The notes under the pieces are model-generated. The model had not been told where the DNA came from, ran no database searches, and saw only the letters and a list, made by a program, of their open reading frames with translations. From contig JAAVTG010000196.1 in NCBI GenBank assembly GCA_011947345.1, positions 1 to 51,265 on the forward strand: a stretch of DNA of 51,265 nt. Direction: 5' to 3'. This stretch comes from Phytophthora quininea (Eukaryota; Oomycota; Peronosporomycetes; Peronosporales; Peronosporaceae). A program made the translations under genes and the position numbers. Positions 46,876 through 51,265 of this stretch are shown here, one piece after another. Numbering within the stretch: the first letter of the stretch is position 1; each line of letters opens with the position of its first letter.

Positions 46876-47956
46876 ATGCGTCTGTTGTCGCTCATCGCCT
46901 TGGCCGCCTTCGTTTGCTCGGGAGTTGTCTCCGCCACCCCCAACGCAAACAAGCTCGACATCGCCCAGCTTGACTCCGAGATTGCGCGCTTGTCGCGCGA
47001 ATTGGCTGCCGACATTGAGAGCAACAACGTTAAGCGATCCCTGCGAGGAACCGCCGACGACCCCGACGGCCTCGACGATTCTGACTCTGAAATGGAAAGA
47101 GGTCCCCTTGACGCAGGCGTGATGGCAAAGCTAGAGAAAGCAGTGTCTATGACTGGGAAGGAGAAACAAGTGGCATCTAATGCTGTGAAGGAGTTCGAGC
47201 ACGCAGCCGCCAAGTCCACAGAGACAAAGAAGAAGCTCGCCGCAAAGCTGAGCTCGCAGGGGCTGCACAAGGATGCTGGGACCGGCGCTAAAATCGATGC
47301 CGCGTTGGCGTCTCGCGTGGGTCGCGACATCCAGCGCTACGACGGCGATCGGCGCCTGTTGTCGTGCAGCGTCATTTCTCGTGCCGAAGGCACTCACACG
47401 AACGTCCCCGGCACTGGTAACGATGTGATGCTCATTTCGAGCTCCAGACCCGCGGCCGAAGGCAAACCGGAGAAGTGGATCTTGCCCAAGGGTGGCTGGG
47501 ATGCAGATGAAACCATCACCGCGAGTGCGACGCGCGAGATCTGGGAGGAAGCAGGGGTAAGTTACGGGGTTTTGGTCGCTGTTGCCGTCGACCATCCATA
47601 TTAACGCGATGTGTTGTAGATTGTGGGCGAATTCGTGGGCGGCCTGGGCAGATACAATTTAAGAACCGAGAAGAGAAGCCGTACCGTTATTACGGCTTCC
47701 GAGTGACCGCCAAAAAGGCCCTCGATGACTGGCCCGAAAGTTCTCGCAGACGCATTTTTGTGAGTCGTTAATGGAAGGTGCTGTGTAGTGAACAAGTGCT
47801 GACAAAGTCCATGAATGCTTTCCTGACTAGGTTTCCTTCGATGATGCGATGGAGAAACTGAAGGACCGTCCCGACATGGTCCACATGGTGAAGCGTGCCA
47901 AGCTCCAAGCGTTCTTGGAAGCGAAGATAGCGGCGCGTGCAGCTGCCGCGGCTTGA
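46876..47956 (+). pseudogene. RXLR effector with Nudix hydrolase domain, three exons, one frameshift
   Basis: The ATG at 46876 opens a clear signal peptide (MRLLSLIALAAFVCSGVVSA). An RSLR motif at residues 54-57 and an acidic stretch ending EMER (residues 68-75, a weak dEER) follow. The C-terminal half holds a complete Nudix box (pattern GX5EX7REUXEEXGU) at residues 206-228, with E212, R220, E221, E224 and E225 present. Intron 1 (47557-47619, GTAAGT..TAG) falls inside the box, so its last hydrophobic residue comes from exon 2. Intron 2 is 47760-47830, and exon 3 ends in TGA at 47954-47956. In exon 2 one base is missing around 47654-47662, causing a stop at 47704-47706; the remaining Nudix-like sequence continues in the next frame. 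The architecture resembles secreted RXLR-Nudix effectors such as Avr3b of Phytophthora sojae. Those act inside host cells; the target here is unknown. Unless the lost base is an error, the protein ends shortly after the Nudix box. Confidence 0.8.
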
Positions 47957-48702
47957 GTCTAGTAAGCTCACCTGATCCAACCGGAAAGCGGCGAAAATGA
48001 ATTTAAAACAATAGAGGTGCCGCTCTTCAGTCATAGAGGTTTCCTACAAACGCTTTTTCATCTTGTTCCTGTCTTCGCTTTCTAAGGCCTTACTTGTGCT
48101 ACTACACAAGAAACGGTCTCTGCAACTGTTATGTCAGTCGGCCATCTTGTCCAGCCGGCCACCGTTTCCGCTGACCGGCTTTGTCTTGGACGCGCCCAGC
48201 GAGTGCAGCCGATGCGTTTTGATCGAGATCAAATTACGGGCGACGCACAGCAGAACCTCGCGCAGGAACTTGGTGTCGTCATCGAGCAGCGAAACTGACT
48301 AGCGATGGATGCGCTTCAAAGATGCTCCGGGACGTGTCGAGACGTTGGAACACGCCATTGTCCAAGGACACAAGGCATGTGCTGTTGCTTCCTCTAGTAG
48401 TCCTGGTGCAGCAGGTCGCGGAAACACAAGTCCTTGCTTGTCCACGGCGTGTAGCCATCTCATGAAGAAAAAAAAGTTGTTGTGGGAAAAATATCTTCAA
48501 CTAAAGTGCCAACGAGCTTAGCTAAATACTAGCAAGAATACGACCATGTCTGCTTGACTCGTGTTCTCCTCAGGAGATAACTGCGCCAAGATCACCTAAT
48601 CCAGGAGCAACCAAAGAGGCTCTTGGAGAGCTTGGGCAAGGTCCAGCAGATATGTACTGCGTGTTTGTGCGCCTCGAAGTTTTTCCACCGTTCTCTGCGC
48701 TC
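47957..48702. other. Intergenic region between effector and arrestin-like genes
   Basis: No gene supported. It holds the 3' flank of the effector gene and the upstream region of the arrestin-like gene. A CTCACTTTG initiator-like motif lies at its end, at about 48704-48712. Confidence 0.5.
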
Positions 48703-48796
48703 CTCACTTTGACTTGGAAATGTATGACCATCCTCGTCTGTCTCTCTCGCGGTACTTACCCTGTCATTCGTCAATCTGCACAATAACGACTAGAAC

Positions 48797-50030
48797 ATGG
48801 GCAAAGTGGCCAAAGCGCTGGGCCTGGGCGTCAAGGGCAGCCTCAAGGTGGTGCTGGACCGCACACAGTACCTGGCCGGAGACCTCATGCAGGGCAGCGT
48901 CGTGCTCAGCGTCGCCGAGCCGCTCGACTTTACCTGTGGGTCGTCCTCAACTACAATGCCATGCCACAATGTATCTAACTAGCGTTATGGCTCTTTACTA
49001 CGAACAGCGCTCGTGCTTCGCATCCGCGGCAAGGAGCTCGTGACGTGGACGGAAGGCGGCGGCCAGACCGCCTCCGTCTACCTGCGCGAACACTTCCACC
49101 TGGACGAGGAATTCGTTCTCAGCGCCGGACAGCAGGCCTACGAGCCGGGCGAGTACGTCTACCCCATCTGCTTCCCGCTGAGCGAGTCGCTGCCCGACGC
49201 CTTCCACGTCTCTAACCGCAACGCCGGCGTCATGTGCCGCATCGACGCGTCGCTCAGCTACTCGGCCACCGCCGTCATGACGGTCAAGGCCGCTTCGCCG
49301 CAGACCTGGAGGCCAAGCGGCCGTTCGTCGTGCTGCAACCGCCCGTAGGCCACCCCGTGTCCGCTTTGGACGCGTCCGCCTCGGCCGACGTGCACATGCT
49401 GCGCCTCATGAACAAGGGAACGTGTTCCGTGTTTGCCGCGCTGCCCAGCAACGTCCACGTGGCCGGCGACACGCTGCTGGTGCAGACCAAAGTGCAGAAC
49501 GACTCGAGCAAGAACATGAACAAGCTGTCCGTGCAGCTCTACGAGGATCTAACGGTGGACCTGGGCTCGTCGCAGAAGCCAGAGGGCTCCACGTGTGTCA
49601 GTCGGCAAGACTTCCCAGGCATCCCAGCCGGCAGGACGCTGGAGCAGGTGCTGGACCTGCCACTGACGACTCTTGCAGCACAGCCGCGACCCGTTCAGCC
49701 GCCATCCATTCGCACTTCTTGTCCACCAGGTACCGCCTGGTCATCATGTGCCAATTTCGACTCTGTCGTAGCGTGTCCGTGGACTTCCCCGTCGTGGTTC
49801 TGAGGAAGGTGGTGGTTCGGAATGGCGGCGTGGCGTTCGCGCAGACGGCGTCAGTGGTGCCGACAGCAGAGGCTGCGTCCCCGTCCGACATTTCGATGGA
49901 CGTGACGCAAGCTGTGGCGGTTGCAGCCGCGCCTTCGAGACGGAAATCCGACCCGAGGACTTCCCGCACCTCGAGAACCTCGACAGCGTCACTGAACTCG
50001 GTTCGGTCGCCGTCGTCCGTGGAGTACTAA
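48797..50030 (+). CDS. Arrestin-like protein, two exons, two apparent frameshifts
   Basis: Exon 1 (48797-48935) encodes KVVLDRTQYLAGDLMQGSVV, the arrestin N-domain start with its typical Y..G..V.G.V. A 72-bp GT..AG intron (48936-49007) leads to LVLRIRGKELVTWTEGG, EPGEYVYPICFPLSESLPDA and CRIDASLSYSATAVMTVKA, the standard arrestin N-fold order. The C-fold follows (VVLQPPVGHPVSALDA, VAGDTLLVQTKVQNDSSKNM, KLSVQLYEDLTVDLG, then YRLVIMCQF). The Ser/Arg-rich tail ends at TAA 50028-50030. One base appears lost near 49286-49290, and a second frame change lies at about 49665-49690. Arrestin-fold proteins act as cytosolic trafficking or signalling adaptors. The strong conservation on both sides of each break makes base-calling error as likely as true inactivation. 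A possible initiator lies about 90 bp upstream. Confidence 0.75.
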
Positions 50031-50158
50031 ATGGCCGTCGATGAACACGTAGTATATATTATAGCGAGCAGTACGTGCCGAAGTTTGGTGCGCTGCGCAA
50101 CGTGCGTTATACAGTAAAAGAAACAGAAGAGTGAACTTTGTGTCTTGATATCGATTTG
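50031..50158. other. Short spacer between convergent genes
   Basis: Only 128 bp separate the stop codons of the arrestin-like gene and the convergent bZIP gene. The spacer includes an AT-rich GTATATATTATAG stretch. Such compact spacing is usual for gene-dense oomycete segments. Confidence 0.5.
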
Positions 50159-51265
50159 TCATGTCGGCAGCACGAAGCGCGGCCCAAACACGTTCCCAAC
50201 GAAGCGCGAACTGAAAAACTCTGTCCCCCAGAAGTACGAGTCTGCTCGCAGGGCGGGCGAGATTCCTCCGATTGTTACCTGGCAGTGCTCCCCAGTCTGT
50301 TCAAAGTACATCCTGAAATTCATAAGGCGTTAGCAAAATCGCGGAGAGCTGTGAAGATGCGTGTATCGAACTCACCAACAAAAGTGTTCAAGCCACATTT
50401 CAGGTTGCGGGCTCTCCCTTGGAAAATCATTGGTCAGGTCTTGGGCCTCCACCATGTCACGTCGAAGTCCCCAATGAGTTATCAAGGAACCCGAATCCGT
50501 GTTTGTTTTGGACATCAGCGCCAAAATGTTGACCACGTCAGATCTGGGTGTCCCTGGGAGCATGTGTGAAGCTGAGTAGTCTTGGCAGAACAAAATGTTA
50601 TCATCGTCAATGCACTGCATCATCCGGTTACGGACGCCCACACGCAGTGAAAACAGCTTCTCCCACTGCTGCGTGAAGACTCGCCAAGTCTCTTTGGCAA
50701 CGATTTGAGTAGTTTTATGATAAAGTGTCTTGATGATGCTGGTGTAGAAGCTTCCCGCTCGTGTGAAGCGCTTCTCGCTCCACTCGCAAATTACACGGGT
50801 GTGATAGAGTCGAGATGGTGTTCGAAAAAATTGGCGATTTCTGTCCTCGCTAGCTCGAGTTTCTTCAAGCAGTCGACGGGAGTCAGAGGTTTCATCACCA
50901 CGAAGTAGGAGGAATTGGCTAGATACAAACGATGTTCGCTGCGGAGCAGGTCCTGCAACCCCATCAGTCGCAGGTGACAATCGCTCAGCAGCTTCTGAAG
51001 CATGGACTTCTCGGCTTCAAGTTCAGACTGTAGTTGGCGGCTTTGGAGAAACAGTCCAATCCGCTGCATCTTTGGACTTTTGCAAGCGGCAGCCGCATTG
51101 GGGGCTCGATCTGCAGAACGTCTCAACTCTTGCTCCAGCACTGCAACTTGTTCGCGTAGGCCCTGTAACTTTTGCTGACACAAGAGGTTAGCTCTGATGC
51201 TGTTTCAATAGCTGCCTCGCAAGATTGCTCACGATTTTGTTGTAATACTGGCGTCGGGCCTTATC
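50159..51265 (-). pseudogene. Oomycete-type bZIP transcription factor, 5' end off the window, frame breaks
   Basis: At the right edge the minus strand encodes a basic region (DKARRQYYNKIVSNLARQ) followed, after a break near 51181-51195, by a leucine-zipper-like LQGLREQVAVLEQELRR. Further on are a helical region (LLRSEHRLYLANSSYFVVMK), another one-base break near 50793, and a long C-terminal region (ICEWSEKRFTRAGSF, SASHMLPGTPRSDVVNILAL) of the kind seen in multi-copy oomycete bZIP proteins. A 63-bp GT..AG intron (50375-50313) joins CW to MYFEQTGEHCQVTIGGI, and the gene stops at 50159-50161. It is probably a nuclear DNA-binding regulator, by family. The start codon lies outside the window. Confidence 0.65.

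Overview
The window looks like a repeat-rich, accessory part of an oomycete nuclear genome, most likely Phytophthora or another Peronosporales. The evidence is a secreted RXLR protein with a Nudix domain, oomycete-type core promoters (INR plus FPR-like), short introns of 48 to about 80 bp with GT..AG ends, an oomycete-type bZIP gene, a PDR-type ABC transporter relic, and several oomycete-style SANT/Myb-like and PIF/Harbinger transposon genes. No identification below was checked by a database search; all rest on motifs read by eye.

Layout. (1) 1-1266: mostly featureless, with a small GGTCG/CGACC hairpin tandem repeat at 589-737. (2) 1267-20296: a 19.0-kb structure with near-identical ~707-bp inverted arms. 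Inside are a 15.8-kb array of a 183-bp (or 181-bp) GC-rich, stop-poor satellite (about 87 units) and a SANT + DOT1-like histone methyltransferase gene. The outer side of the right arm touches a dynein heavy-chain relic. (3) 20297-35901: a graveyard of relics. It holds a SANT/NAM-associated-like gene, two related LTR-like segments (23562-24380 and 34261-35118), two decayed PIF/Harbinger transposase relics, a Tc1/mariner DD34E relic and several unrecognised broken ORFs. (4) 35902-45883: a 10-kb Harbinger element with AGGGGTTTCAAAATT terminal inverted repeats and an AAT duplication on both sides. It carries a SANT-like gene near one end, a DDE transposase near the other and, between them, relics of a PDR ABC transporter and an IQ/RCC1-repeat protein. 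(5) 45884-51265: gene-dense host DNA with an RXLR-Nudix effector gene (two introns, one frameshift), an arrestin-like gene and, convergent with it, an oomycete bZIP gene that runs off the right edge.

How it fits together. The satellite element and the Harbinger element are separate units. In the first, both arms carry the same promoter-like segment facing inward: one copy points at the DOT1-like gene and the other at the satellite. In the second, the SANT-like and DDE genes are the usual two-gene Harbinger pair, and the host-gene relics between them suggest a gene-capturing (Pack-type) element. Nearly every recognisable gene here is broken by single-base losses, often in short homopolymers, so some apparent pseudogenes may be base-calling artefacts.
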